The notes: generated by a model from the sequence alone, not told the origin. 64,000 nt of DNA from Proteles cristata cristata (GCA_017311185.1 JAESUZ010005094.1:124001-188000), one strand, 5' to 3'. Shown: positions 22,305-33,215, counted from the first letter of the stretch. Program-made: numbers and translations.

Positions 22305-22545
22305 ATTTATTTAGCAAATGTTTATATGGTCTGCATGTGTCAGGCAGTGTTCTAGGTGCTTCAAAGGAGCAACTCATTTGATCTTTATTACAATTCTAGG
22401 AGGTAAGAACTATTATCACTCCATTTCACAGATTAGAAAACTGAGACACAGAGACATTCCGTGTGAGCTAGTGAGTAGGAAACCAGAATCCAGATTAAGG
22501 CATTTGATTCCCTAGTCTGGGCTCTTAATCAGTAGGCCATGGTGT
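22305..22545 (-). mobile_element. MIR
   Basis: 'gtcaggcagtgttctaggtg', 'ctaggaggtaagaactatta' and 'cacagattagaaaactgaga', ending near 'ggctcttaatcagtaggcca', the reverse of the MIR 5' end. Nearly full length. Confidence 0.88.
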
Positions 22546-22574
22546 GTGTGCTATGTGTTAGGGGAAGGGAATAG

Positions 22575-22690
22575 AATTGGGACTCAGATTCACTTGGGCT
22601 CAACTCTTGTCTCTGTCACTTACTAGCTGGTAAACTTGGTCAATTTCTCTGAGGTCCCCAAACCTAATAGCCTCCCATCTCCAGTACCAG
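22575..22690 (+). mobile_element. MIR 5' half
   Basis: 'gggactcagattcacttggg', 'gtcacttactagctggtaaa' and 'tcaatttctctgaggtcccc' match MIR on the plus strand, back to back with the minus-strand MIR at 22305-22545. Confidence 0.8.
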
Positions 22691-22794
22691 CACATTGGGA
22701 GTTAGCGCTTCAACATAGGAATTGGTGGAGGAGCAGACCCAGTTCACTTCATGGCTAACTTCTTACCCAAACAGTGGCCGGCATGGTCGTTTTA

Positions 22795-23044
22795 TTTATT
22801 TATTTAGTTAGTTAGTTAGTTACTTACTTACTTACTTATTTACTTTTTTTCAATGTTTATTTATTTTTGAGAGAAGGAGAGACAGAGTGTGAGCAGGGCA
22901 GAGGCACAGAGAGAAGGAGACGCATAATCGGAAGCAGGCTCCAGACTCCGAGCCATCAGCACAGAGCCCAACACAGAACTCGAACTCACCAACTACTAGA
23001 TCATGACCTGAGCTGAAGTTGGCTGAGCCACCCAGGCGCCCCAA
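22795..23044 (-). mobile_element. SINEC copy with a microsatellite tail and TSD
   Basis: The A-tail has become a (TTTA)n-(GTTA)n-(CTTA)n run at about 22790-22840. Body and head 'gccacccaggcgcccc' are intact apart from a small gap. TSD 'ggcatggtcgtttta' (22780-22794) and 'ggcatgatcgtttta' (23045-23059) differ at one base. Confidence 0.95.
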
Positions 23045-23059
23045 GGCATGATCGTTTTA

Positions 23060-23230
23060 AAACGTGTGCCACTCCCCCGATTATAACCTGGGGACCCATC
23101 ACACTTTAGAAAGGGACCTCAAACCGTGATCCACCACTTGCTGCAGGATCCAGGCCCTTGGTTGTATCTTTCCCACCTCATCACTTGCTGCTCTTCTCCG
23201 CTCTGGTGTCCGCTGTCCAGAAATCACATC
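23060..23230 (+). mobile_element. L2 fragment split by a SINE
   Basis: 'gtgccactcccccgattata' and 'gcaggatccaggcccttggt' resemble the L2 segment upstream of its 3' end. Matching L2-like DNA appears to start before the SINE, near 22740. Confidence 0.5.
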
Positions 23231-24149
23231 ACAGGCAGACCCCCCGCGTGAGGCCCAGTTAAAACCACAGAGAGCTGACTGCTTATCACCCCCTCCCATC
23301 ACAAGACCCTGAAAGAAACGAGGAAACCAAGCCCCCACCTTCTTAGTGTCTCATGATGGAGACGGCAGAGAGATGTTGATCCTTTCTTTGCTCCATAAAT
23401 CTTTCTGTCCCATCGGTTCCTTTCCTAAAGAAGAAGAAATGCACAAAAGAGGAGAAACCCAAATCTGTCTTAATGGTCTCAGACACACACAGTGACCAAC
23501 TCCTACGATCAGGTGGGCTGATTCTGCTCCTAAATCCCACCCCTGACGAGAAGGAAATGAATTTTCCTCACCTTCATCCAGGTGTAGGGCGCATCCTCGC
23601 AGCTCCAAGCCAGCTGTGCAAATAAGACCGCAGAGTCCCTCTGTTCACAATATTTATGTCAGTGCTCCCTACCTGCCCGTTCCTGGGCCCACAGAGTGCT
23701 CACAGATGTGTCTTGTTGGACCCACTAAGTTATTTTTATTTGAATTAGTTGCCAGCATTCAAAACTAAGGAGATTTTACATTAAAAAAATCTCTATTTCC
23801 AATTTCTCTAGAATATCAAGGGAATAGTCAGTCTCATGTCCCCACAAGGCAAGCTGAGAGATGACTGCCCACTGTGGCATTCTGGAACTTTCTATTTCAT
23901 CACAATTTCTACTTAGCCCAGTTCACCCATTGATATTACCTGTGTGGCCCTCTCAGGTATTGAGTTTGCAATCTGTGTCACATGCACATGCACACACTAG
24001 CAAAATGAATGGATTCAGAACCTTTTTTGCTGGTGAACCGCATCGCAGGGCTTGAATGGAGGACATCTTGGAAGACCAGCCTCTTGAATCAAACGGAAAT
24101 ATCCAGAATTCTAAACTCTCCGCTGCCACAATCTGCCACATAGTCTCGG
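23231..24149. other. Unassigned stretch
   Basis: No family or gene recognised. Short minus-strand frames at 23099-23608 overlap each other in different phases and have no motifs. Confidence 0.5.
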
Positions 24150-24436
24150 GGGATTAAGAACCTAACGAAGGACCATGGGGGAGAAGAAGGGGAAAAATAG
24201 TGAGGGAGAGGGAAGGAGGCAAACCATGAGAAACTCTTGAATGCTGAGAACAAACTGAGGACTGATGGGGTGGGGGGAGCGGGAGGGGGGAGATGGGCAT
24301 GGAGGAGGGCACTTGTGGGGATGAGCACTGGGTGTTATATGGAAACCAACTTGACAATATACTATTCGAAAAGAAGAAGAAGAAGAAGAAGAAGAAGAAG
24401 AAGAAGAAGAAGAAGAAGAAGAAGAAGAAGAAGAGG
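24150..24436 (+). mobile_element. Carnivore L1 3' UTR with a (GAA)n tail
   Basis: The purine-rich 'gaccatgggggagaagaagg' and 'gcaaaccatgagaaactctt' through 'ctgggtgttatatggaaacc' and 'ttgacaatatactatt' match the 3' end of the L1 at 61730-62279. The A-tail is replaced by about 20 GAA units at 24373-24433. No clear TSD, so the copy is strongly 5'-truncated. Confidence 0.9.
24373..24433. repeat. (GAA)n microsatellite at an L1 tail
   Basis: About 20 pure GAA units directly after the L1 end. The poly-Arg frame over it is an artefact. Confidence 0.97.
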
Positions 24437-24964
24437 AGAAGCTCCAAATCCCCATAAGCCTCACCCTACAGAGGCAGCATTTGCTGTGATAAATAGGTAA
24501 ATATCATTCTCATGAAAATAGGAACACAGAGGAGCACAGGAATCTGATTTTAAAGTGTGGCAGACATTGCTAAGTGTTCACCAAAATCCGTTTCTTCTTC
24601 CTGGGCATGACTCTTCCTCCCTCCCCTTCTTGACAGAAGTGGCTGTATGATTGGTTCTCACAAATGAATGAAGCTGGATACTGATGATGGTGGACCCCCC
24701 CCCAGGTAATGCAAAGAAAGGCACATGATGAAAAGAACTTGGGTCTCTGAATCACCATGTGGAGGTGAGCCACACAACACTCAGAAATATCCAATTTGGA
24801 CTGATTAATGAGAAAAATGAATCTTGTGTTGGAACCATTAGGCATTCTGACAACTACTGCCTCACCTTTGTCTATCTTAATACCCCCATCAGCTTCCAAG
24901 AAGAACATACGTAAAAATAAAACCTCCACGCACCTATAGAGCCACTTGAGTCACTGCCATTATC
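24437..24964. other. Unassigned stretch
   Basis: Contains a C run at 24696-24703. Nothing else recognised. Confidence 0.5.
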
Positions 24965-25105
24965 AAGCATCAAATATGCTTCAGGTGCTTTATGTATCAT
25001 TCCTATTGTAACAGTGAAGAATTGGAGACTCGCTGAAACTAAGCAATTGGCCCAAAATTACACAGCACCTAGAACTCGGGTCTGATTCTGAAGTCTAAGT
25101 TTTTT
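24965..25105 (-). mobile_element. Probable MIR
   Basis: 'aagcaattggcccaaaatta' and 'cacagcacctagaactcggg' resemble the MIR 5' half in reverse. Confidence 0.55.
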
Positions 25106-25109
25106 TGAA

Positions 25110-25315
25110 CGGATACAAATTTCTGAGCTCTTGCAATGGACCAGTCTCTCCACAGTTTGTTTTATTTACTTTTCACTTCATCCACCCCATGACTGTCTAG
25201 ATTGGCAGCATTATTGTCCTCATTTATAGTGGAAATAGGGGCTAAGAGAGGTACTTTTCCTGAGGTGCCATTGGCGAGTATGAAATTCAGACCCATAATT
25301 TTCTGTCTCTTCCCA
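25110..25315 (-). mobile_element. Probable MIR
   Basis: 'gctcttgcaatggaccagtc', 'attattgtcctcatttatag' and 'gaggtgccattggcgagtat' fit MIR in reverse. It adjoins a second MIR-like piece to the left. Confidence 0.5.
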
Positions 25316-25639
25316 CTATCTCCCATGGGACGGAAGGAAAGTTTGGCAAGACTGAGGAGTGTTGACACATTTTGCCACTTTTGATACATGAATTACAGTG
25401 TTCTTCACTCACAAAAAAAAGAAATAGTATAAAATTTGCTTTGTAAAAACTTGTATTATCGTTACGTTGCTTGTAATATCATTGCAGATACTTTCATCTC
25501 TATATTTATAGACTTGAAAGACCAAGAATACCCAATCTAAATCACAGGGTCACATTGTAGATACTATATTCTATATTATATACTCTACATTCTAACATCA
25601 TATTATTGACACTAAATAAAAGTTGAATGAAGTCACATG

Positions 25640-26030
25640 AATAATGAACGCCTTGAAGCTCTCTACATGTGTGCTTTTTCATATTCCCATGACCTTACCC
25701 TTGATGGTTCTGTTGCCAGGGATACCCCCGCCCCCGCCACATACACACCTTTGTTACCTGACCAATCTCTGCACATCTCTCAATACTCAGCCTAAGCATC
25801 TCTTCCTCCAGGAAGACTTCTATGAATTCCCAGGAAAAGCTAAATGCCTTTCCTTTGTGTTCCCACAGGATCTTCTGCCTACTTTTGTCCTTGTTTCTAC
25901 TACGTGATATTGATTTCATGTTCTCCTGTCTCTTCACTAATCTATAAATTCCTTAAGAACAAGAACTAAATGCTTTTATTTTTATATGAAAAACAACGAC
26001 ACATAGCAAATGCTTAAGAGATATAATTTT
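25640..26030 (+). mobile_element. L2 3' end
   Basis: 'catctcttcctccaggaaga', 'cctttgtgttcccacaggat', 'aatctataaattccttaaga' and 'cacatagcaaatgcttaaga' run in L2 3'-end order. Confidence 0.75.
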
Positions 26031-26199
26031 CCTAATCTAAACAGAGGTAACATGGGCTAGAAACATAAAGAATTTCCTATGAGTAGCCAGAACTTAGGTT
26101 TCCTTCCCAGAGGAAATCAAGACCATCTGGCAGTACCTCCTCGCATCAGAGACTGACTATCCCTTCTTTCCCTTTGCTGGTACCCTTTAGATGCAGAAC

Positions 26200-26265
26200 A
26201 ATAAACCACATGCACCTAAATGGGTCAGACACATGGCAGGTGTCCAGTAACTGTAGAATGAATGA
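26200..26265 (+). mobile_element. L2 3'-terminal scrap
   Basis: 'cacatggcaggtgtccagta' and 'gtagaatgaatgaac' match the extreme L2 3' end. Confidence 0.45.
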
Positions 26266-26874
26266 ACAAATTCAAAATGGTGGTGATTATTCCCCACCAT
26301 TAAAGGAACACATTAGCATGTGTCGGATGATGAAATGCACCACCACCAACCAAAATCCTTTTTCATCCGTGAATGGTGTTACTGAATGATTTTTAGTACT
26401 TGTACATGTAACTCAAATAAATTCTGAGGGTCCCAGGGGCTCAGGCCCCACATGGGGTTATATACGGTGAAGCACAATCTGGCAGCCAAAGCAATTGCAT
26501 TCTGTACTTAGGTCTTTTGGAGAACCTGTAATGTTCCATGTGACGAGCCAAGTCATAAACCTCAGTCATATTTCTCACACCACCAATTCCTCCCTTCCAA
26601 TTTCTCTCACTTCAACACATCTCCAGATCCCTTCTCTTGCCAACCTTCCAGAAAACTCTGCCCAACCTCCGCACTAAAAATTAAATTCTTCTTCTCTCCT
26701 CTCCCCATTTTCTGTCTACTCCTTATCTGTTGCCTTTCTGACTTCCTTTCCCCTCCTCTTCCTTTTCTGCTTCAGGGAAGAATCATGTCTCACCTAGATT
26801 CCTGCCTTCCTCTTTCTCCATTCCCCCATTTTCCATCCTGAGGAGGCTGGAGGGGGCTGGGCTGTCAAGGACTC
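26266..26874. other. Unassigned stretch, pyrimidine-rich to the right
   Basis: 26560-26800 is C/T-rich on the plus strand. No repeat or gene recognised. Confidence 0.5.
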
Positions 26875-26884
26875 GATGCTCTTT

Positions 26885-27106
26885 TTTTTTTTTTTAATAT
26901 TTTTATTTATTTCTAGGAGAGAGAGAGAGAGACAGCATGAGCAGGGGAGGGTCAGAGAGAGAGGGAGATACAGACTGAAACAGGCTCCAGGCTCTGAGCT
27001 GGCAGTCAGCACAGAGCCCGACGCGGGGCTCGAACCCACGAACCACGAGATCATGACCTAAGCGAAAGTCGGACGCTTAACCGACTAAGCCCCCCAGGTG
27101 CCCCTT
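26885..27106 (-). mobile_element. SINEC copy, young-type subfamily, with TSD
   Basis: Same variant set as 2973-3202, full length apart from a short deletion near 'cagactgaaacagg'. TSD 'gatgctcttt' (26875-26884) and 'gatgcccttt' (27107-27116). Confidence 0.95.
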
Positions 27107-27164
27107 GATGCCCTTTAACAGGATGGCAGAGGAGAGAGGTGAGAAGAGGTGGGAACACTCACAC

Positions 27165-27505
27165 ACATGCTCTTCCCTCTACCTGGAATGCCTAATTTTA
27201 TTTTGCCCACTCAACGTTTCAGTGCTTCAAATGTCCCTTTCCTGGCACTATCGTCTTTACTCCTATCAGTGTTAGTCATCAGCTGCCCCCCCAGTCCCCC
27301 CACTCCCATGGCCCCATGATTGTTTTACCATGAAAGTGTTCTTCACAGTATCACAGTAGTTTATATGCCTGTGTCACCTTCAGCTTTGGGAGCTTCTTAA
27401 GGTATGGGGCCACCTCCTCTGTACCTCTGTGTACTCAGAGACTTGTGCAGTGCCTGGGGCATGGTAAACACTCAGGGAACATTTGTTGAATAAATTAATG
27501 GAAAA
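27165..27505 (+). mobile_element. L2 3' end
   Basis: 'ctcttccctctacctggaat', 'tcttcacagtatcacagtag', 'gagcttcttaaggtatgggg', 'gtgcagtgcctggggcatgg' and 'acatttgttgaataaattaa' reproduce the L2 3' end almost complete. Confidence 0.85.
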
Positions 27506-27794
27506 TGCCTGAGAGCCCATCTTCAGAGCTTGACTTCTTTAACTGAGGTTTCAAATTTGGTCAAAATTTAAATACTCCTATAAAGCAGTATCTTAAGGCT
27601 TCATTCACTTTCACTCTAGTATCAAGAGAAGAGAAGGAACATCTCGGAGCACTGAACATCTCAAGAAAAAGTTGAATAAATTAGAGGAAGATGAAGACTC
27701 TGTAGCCAGATTTCCTTTCCTCACAATTTTTGCTTAGAGCCTACAATTTTGGACTTCTTCACTGGTGACTCTTAAGAATTCTAGAGTTCCCACT

Positions 27795-27967
27795 AGGGTG
27801 TCTGGGTGGTTCACTCAGTTAGGCATCTGACTCTTGATTTGGGCTCAGGTTATGATCTCATAGTTCATGAGTTTGAGTCCTGAGTCAGGCTCTGCACACT
27901 GACACTGTAGAGCCTGCTTGGGATTCTCTGTCTCTCTCAAAGTAAATAAATAAACTTAAAAAAAAAG
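27795..27967 (+). mobile_element. SINEC copy, short
   Basis: Head 'gggtgtctgggtggttcact' and B-box 'gagtttgagtcctgag'. The CT body is shortened to 'tctctgtctctctcaaagta'. The tail ends in an A run. Possible TSD 'agagttccca' / 'agattccca'. Confidence 0.88.
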
Positions 27968-28054
27968 ATTCCCAGAATTTTATTAGGTAAAGAAGGGCAT
28001 GCACAAATCACTGACACAGAAGTATCTGAATCCTCCCACGCATACTGTGATCTA

Positions 28055-28275
28055 ATCCAAGTGGTAAATACAACCCTGGAATCACACAGATGTGGGTCCA
28101 AATCTCTGCAGCCATAGCCAAGGCTCCTGGTCTTGGTTTTCTCATCAGTAAAATGGGGAAAATAATCTACTTACCTGAAATGGTTGTTGGGCAGAATACA
28201 TTAGTCAATGCATGGAACATCCTTAATGATGTCTGGCACAGAGTAGGACTCAATAAATGTTCCTATTGCCATATT
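28055..28275 (+). mobile_element. MIR
   Basis: 'atcacacagatgtgggtcca', 'tttctcatcagtaaaatggg', 'tgatgtctggcacagagtag' and 'gactcaataaatgttcctat' run in MIR order. Nearly full length. Confidence 0.88.
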
Positions 28276-28625
28276 TCAAATATGAGTTTGACTCCCAAGA
28301 GAGCTCCAATGTCTCTGTCACGGGCAGACGGATATAGCATTCCTTGAACAGATGTCTCTGCAACAGACGATACTAGCACACGTGACACCTGATAGGACGG
28401 TAAACATGAGAACAGAATAGTCCAGAGGGGAAGTCAAAGAGGGATCTACAGGCACACAGAGATCGGCATTACCTGATTTCTCCCTAAAACGCCATTCCCC
28501 TGCCATTACCAGCTGCTGAGATAAGCCACCTGCTACGAAATCGTCAGGAGAGAAATGCCACATCACAGTTCCAGAATCTGAGCACAAAATACTACAGACT
28601 CAAAGGAAAAACATATGGTACGATA

Positions 28626-28657
<32 letters not shown>

Positions 28658-29057
28658 ACCCCAGTGTTGAATGTCTCCAAGAGGCAGGACTAATCAGATG
28701 AAAGAGAGACAGCCACCACCATGAAGCAGTTTGTGAAAGAGCAATCTCCCCTAAATGAAGAAACACTAAATAAACAGCTCCCAAGCTTTCAGGAGGCCTG
28801 AAAAGCCCTCATGCAGAAAGAGAGCATCTCTGTACCAAGTGTATTTGGTGCACTGCACCAAGCCTCACTGGAGATCAGAGGTGTGCTTAAGACAAAAGCC
28901 ATTAACAGCTCCTGTGAATTCCTTGTGTTGATTTCCTGTCTCCCTCCAGACTCCTGCGGGCGGGCGGGACCCTCCTCAGAGGAAGCAAAAAATAGGGCAT
29001 AAAAACAGTCAAGGTACCAACTGGTCATAAGCGATCATTGATATTGACTATGTGTTT
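28276..29057. other. Unassigned stretch with an (AAAAC)n run
   Basis: An (AAAAC)-type A-rich run lies at 28629-28658. A small CpG-rich patch 'gcgggcgggcggga' lies at 28957-28970. No repeat family or gene recognised. Confidence 0.5.
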
Positions 29058-29074
29058 TTATTTTCTGTGTTTTA

Positions 29075-29292
29075 GGGCACCTGGGTGGCTCGGGTGGTTA
29101 AGTGTCTGACTTCAACTCAGGTCATGATCTCATGGTCTGTGGGTTCAAGCCCCATTTAGGGCTCTGTGCTGACAGCTCAGAGCCGGGAGCCAGTTTCGGG
29201 CTCTCTCTGCCCCACTCTGCCCTCTCTCCGCCACTCCCCTGCTTGTGCTCTCTCTCTTTCAAAACTGAATAAACGTTAAAAGAATTAAAAAT
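29075..29292 (+). mobile_element. SINEC copy
   Basis: Head 'gggcacctgggtggctcggg', B-box 'gggttcaagcccc', standard 'tgctgacagctcagagcc' form. CT body is slightly shuffled, tail A-rich. Confidence 0.92.
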
Positions 29293-29828
29293 TATTTTCG
29301 GTATTGGATGCTGCGACATACAGCGTCCTGCAGCCCTAGAGGGACCGCCCCTCCCAGATTTAGCTCATTCCTGGAGATGGAAAACAACTGGAAAACACAC
29401 CTCTTCCTATGAAACCAACCACCCAGAGCCTATGGTGCCAAACACCTTCCTTATAGGGGTCTTCCATTCCAGGCTACCATTTCCATCCCCCAAATCATCC
29501 TGAGGACCATCCATGTACCAGACAACCTGGAAGAGCCCTTACACCCCAGGGCCTGTGGAAATTATTCACACGAACCAATCCTAAACCTGCCCACCCTGCC
29601 TCACCCTTTCCTTCCTGATGAACCTTCCAGTAAAGACTCCGGCCCACATTTTTCCCTCCTTCCCTTGCCTCCTAACTAACCTCGTTGCCTGCCTGTGTGA
29701 CCCTCCATGGTGGGTCATTTTCCTTCTCTGGGGAACTAAGAGTATGACAAACTAATTCTTCAATGGCAGCCATCCCCTGATCTGTCGACCTTGCTGAACT
29801 TGAATAGTAACAAAACCTGCATTTAAAT
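29293..29828. other. Unassigned stretch
   Basis: C-rich on the plus strand around 29350-29700. No repeat or gene recognised. Confidence 0.5.
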
Positions 29829-30033
29829 ATTTTTAAGTTTATTCATTTATTTTGAGAGAGAGAGAGTGAGTGTGAGCAGGGTAGGGGCAGAGAGAGAGGG
29901 AGAGGGAATACAAGCAGGCTCCATGCTTGACAGCACAGAGCCCAGTGCAGGGCTGGATCCCACAACCATGGATCCTGACCTGAGTCGAAACCAAGAGTCT
30001 GTCACATAACCAACTAAGCCACCCAGAAGTCCC
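29829..30033 (-). mobile_element. SINEC copy, left arm of an inverted SINE pair
   Basis: Body 'gagagagagagagtgagtgt' and head 'aagccacccagaagtccc'. A plus-strand SINE starts about 30 bp to its right. Confidence 0.92.
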
Positions 30034-30061
30034 AAAATGTGCATTTTAAAACACAGCCTAA

Positions 30062-30290
30062 TGGGACGCCTGGGTGGCTTAGTCGGTTAAGCGTCTGACT
30101 TTCGCTTAGGTCATGATCTCGCAGTTCGTGGGTTTGAGCCCTGCGTCGGGCTCTGTGCTGACTGCCAGCTCAGAGCCTGGAGCCTGTTTCAGTCTGGGAC
30201 TCCCTCTCTCTCTGACCCTCCCCTGCTCATGCTGTCTCTCTCTCTCTCTCTCCTAGAAATAAATAAAACATTAAAAAAACACACACACAC
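30062..30290 (+). mobile_element. SINEC copy, young-type subfamily, with TSD and CA tail
   Basis: Carries 'tgactgccagctcagagc' and 'tcctagaaataaataaaac'. The TSD 'acacagcctaa' is exact at 30051-30061 and 30291-30301. The A-tail runs into (CA)n, apparently grown from the 'acac' of the TSD. Confidence 0.95.
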
Positions 30291-30301
30291 ACACAGCCTA
30301 A

Positions 30302-30689
30302 GCCACCTTCCCCAAAAGATCTTTCATCTTCAGGTGTCAGAATCTCCTTCCATGCACGTGCATGAATAGCCAGCAAATAAAACCAGCAGAGACAAGGGAG
30401 CCTAATGAAGCATTAGTTGGCTTACCCTGATCATGACCTTGAGGAGAGCCCTCTTGCTGAGGGTCCAAGTCTGTCTTCTTGAGGCCTTCTTTGTTCTTTG
30501 TGATTCATCTCATTCCCCAGTCCCTCTAGTGAGTTCCCTGAGTGGTGATACTTGAGCGCAGATATGAAATGAAATGAGGGACCGTCACACGTACGTGCCA
30601 GGAGAAAGCATTCCAGGCAAAGCGTTTCAGGCAAATTCCCTGAGAATGGAGCATACATCTACCTGCCTCCTTATCAAAGGCATGATTTA
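30302..30689. other. Unassigned stretch
   Basis: Nothing recognised. Confidence 0.5.
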
Positions 30690-31015
30690 GCATGGCAGCC
30701 TTGAGGTTCATGATGAAAAGTGAAAGAAGCCAGACACAAAGGGTCATGTATTGAATGATTCTATGTACACGAAACATCCAGATTTGGCAAACCGAAGGAG
30801 ACAAAAAGCAGATTAATGGTTTTCAGGGCCTGGAGGGGAGTCAAAGGAGACAGGAATGAGGGTGTGAGTTTGTGAGTTTTCCTTTTGAGGCGATGAAAAT
30901 ATCTTGGAACTAGACAGAGATGGTGGTGGTACAACATTGTGAATGTTTTAAATACCATGGGATTGCGAACGTTAATTTTAAGTTGTATGAATTTTACCTC
31001 AATTTTTTAATTAAA
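30690..31015 (+). mobile_element. Old L1M 3' end
   Basis: 'gaaagaagccagacacaaag', 'ttgaatgattctatgtacac', 'gattaatggttttcagggcc', 'aacattgtgaatgttttaaa' and 'gtatgaattttacctcaat' follow an old L1 ORF2-end/3' UTR. Confidence 0.85.
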
Positions 31016-31479
31016 AAAACCCACCTCTATTTTCTCACACCCTTCTCTCCTCATTAGCCTCCCCACCCTTCCAAGCAATCTATCTTTTCCTAGCCTTTGT
31101 GCTCTTTGTTTGTTTTCTCTTTCCATCATCCCTCTTCCATCCATGTTCAAATGTGAATGACTTTCATAAGCGCCAACTTGACCAAAAGACCAAGTTAAAG
31201 GGTTAAGTCACCAGCCCGTCCACAAAGAAGATCCAGTACTCAAAGAAGAGTAGGTCCCCACTAGGCACAGTGGAATGGATATCTAACTAACATACAACAA
31301 ATGCGCCATTTTATCCATGCCCTGCCTCTCTTTCTCCTTTTTGCTCCCTAAGGAAAAGCTCGTTAATAGACTCAGACCACCTCATGCCCATCTTTCTGTT
31401 TCTTCCAATACTTCTCTAACTCCAGCTTCTTATCTGAACCTTTGATTGGAACAGTCTCCTTCCTGCTTCCCGCTCTTCC
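31016..31479. other. Unassigned stretch
   Basis: Pyrimidine-rich on the plus strand. Nothing recognised. Confidence 0.5.
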
Positions 31480-31920
31480 GCATCTAAGATCCTTCATGCT
31501 TGCGTCAGAAGAATTTTTAACAGAATATTTTTTCATGTTAGTACCCTGCTCCGAAACAGCGATGACTCAATATAGTTCAAAATCGAATGGGAGATGCCAT
31601 TGCAAGATGAGCCAGGCTCATTCCTAGTGGACTATAAGCACAGTCACTAAGCGTTCTTTCAAGTCTCCCTCTTCTGCTGGAAATATCTGTCCATTCTTCT
31701 CTTTGCTGACTATAAAATCTGCCTCATTCTTCCAGGCTCACGCCTGTCCCCTGATGACTCTCATGGTCAGAGTTAACGTCCCTTCAATATTTTCGACAGC
31801 ATTCGTTAGGCTGATGTGTTCACCGTAAAAACATCTCATTCAGACTGGGAATGCCTTGAAAGTGGACGCTTTCCTCAGTGAGTTCTGTGTCTCCAGTCTC
31901 TAACAATGTAACCAGTAAAC
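31480..31920 (+). mobile_element. Possible L2 fragment
   Basis: 'actgggaatgccttgaaagt' and 'ctgtgtctccagtctctaac' resemble the L2 3' half. Weak over the rest. Confidence 0.35.
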
Positions 31921-32299
31921 TGGTTAGAAATTTCTCAAGGACACCAAGAAGATATTTAGCAGGTGTCCTGAACTTCCTGAGCCTTCTCACTTCCATAGAA
32001 ATGAGATCTGCGGCAGAGACCTTGGAAATTAATTGTTAGGACATTTCTGTGCTCAGACACAGGCATCCAGGCCCTTCCGTAACACTCTCACAGAATGGGA
32101 CCATCAGACCATGTTCCCCTTTCTTAACTCATTAATATTTGACTTCTCTGGCCCTCAGATGTCCTGGATATTTTAATTACAGAATCTTATTACATACTCA
32201 GGGATTTTAAAAGAAACAGACACAATTTTCATAAAAGTTTTATGAACCTGACTCAATATGTGAATATATCTCAATCCAACAAGTATTAATAGTAATTAA

Positions 32300-32425
32300 A
32301 ATTTATGGCATGTGTATTTGGGGCCAAGAATAATTTCATTTAATCCTGACTACAGTCTTGAAGTGGCTCAGAGAAGTTAAGTATTTGCCCAAGATCACAC
32401 AGAATCTGACTTCACTGGCACCCTT
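32300..32425 (-). mobile_element. MIR with internal deletion
   Basis: 'tttcatttaatcctgactac' jumps to 'gagaagttaagtatttgccc' and 'aagatcacacagaatctgac', skipping the MIR middle. Confidence 0.65.
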
Positions 32426-32826
32426 TGCCAATTTTCAAAGTGCACTTTCTTATCAATTTTTTTTTTATTAACAGCTACCACCTATGGAGCCCTTACCGCA
32501 TTCAAGATGGTATGCCTGTTCTCAGAGATGCCAGGAAATCAAGGCTGCCCTCCTTCCCCAGATCAACCTCATCCAGCAACTGACCCTACCCTTTGGATCG
32601 AATAACACAAAGTCTACATTCTACCCTGATTCCCAGAGCTGCCCAATGGGATTAGGCCCCAGGGACCCACCTGGGATACTAAACCTTTTACTGGCTTCCC
32701 TTCTCTTGCTTTATACTCTTATTCTTTAATGATGTTTCTTGGGATCACCTCCTATATAAAGCACTTGTATTCCGACTCTTGCCTGAAGGCCTGACTCTGG
32801 GAAATCAAACCAAGGTCATGCTCTAC
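32426..32826. other. Unassigned stretch
   Basis: Nothing recognised. Contains a 12-bp T run near 32456-32467. Confidence 0.5.
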
Positions 32827-33082
32827 AGCAGAGTCAGCAGACTTAGTAAACATTTTCATCTTTGTGGGCTGGGCTGTCTTTATTGCGGCTCTTCAATTCC
32901 GCCATTGTAGCAAAAGACCGTAGAGACAATACACAAAGCGGTTAGTGTGTGGTTGTGTTTCTATAAAACTTAATTTGTGTACTGCAGTTTGAATTTCATA
33001 TAACTTGCCTGAGCCATTTTGGACCATTTAAAAAGTAAAATCCATTCTTTGCTGGTAGGCAGTAATCTGCCAACCCCTGTGC
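32827..33082. mobile_element. hAT-type nonautonomous DNA transposon (copy 2 of 3)
   Basis: 'gagtcagcagacttagtaaa' and 'ctgccaacccctgtgc' are the ends. 'gccattgtagcaaaagaccg' and 'gtgtttctataaaacttaat' lie inside. Opposite orientation to the copies at 11990 and 56343. Confidence 0.75.
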
Positions 33083-33084
33083 TT

Positions 33085-33215
33085 TATATTCTCTTGTAAT
33101 CCAGCCATTCCCCATCTGAGACAAGAACCGCCATTGTTCCCATTTTCCAGATGAGGAAAACTAAAGGTTAAGAAGGCTAAGTGGCTTCAAGATAACACAA
33201 TATGGGTAAATTCCA
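33085..33215 (-). mobile_element. MIR fragment
   Basis: 'ttgttcccattttccagatg' and 'gaggaaaactaaaggttaag' mark the MIR middle and 5' half. Confidence 0.7.

Noticed and set aside
24154..24500. Frames with poly-Arg, poly-Phe or poly-Ser
   Set aside because: Translation of a (GAA)n run at an L1 tail.
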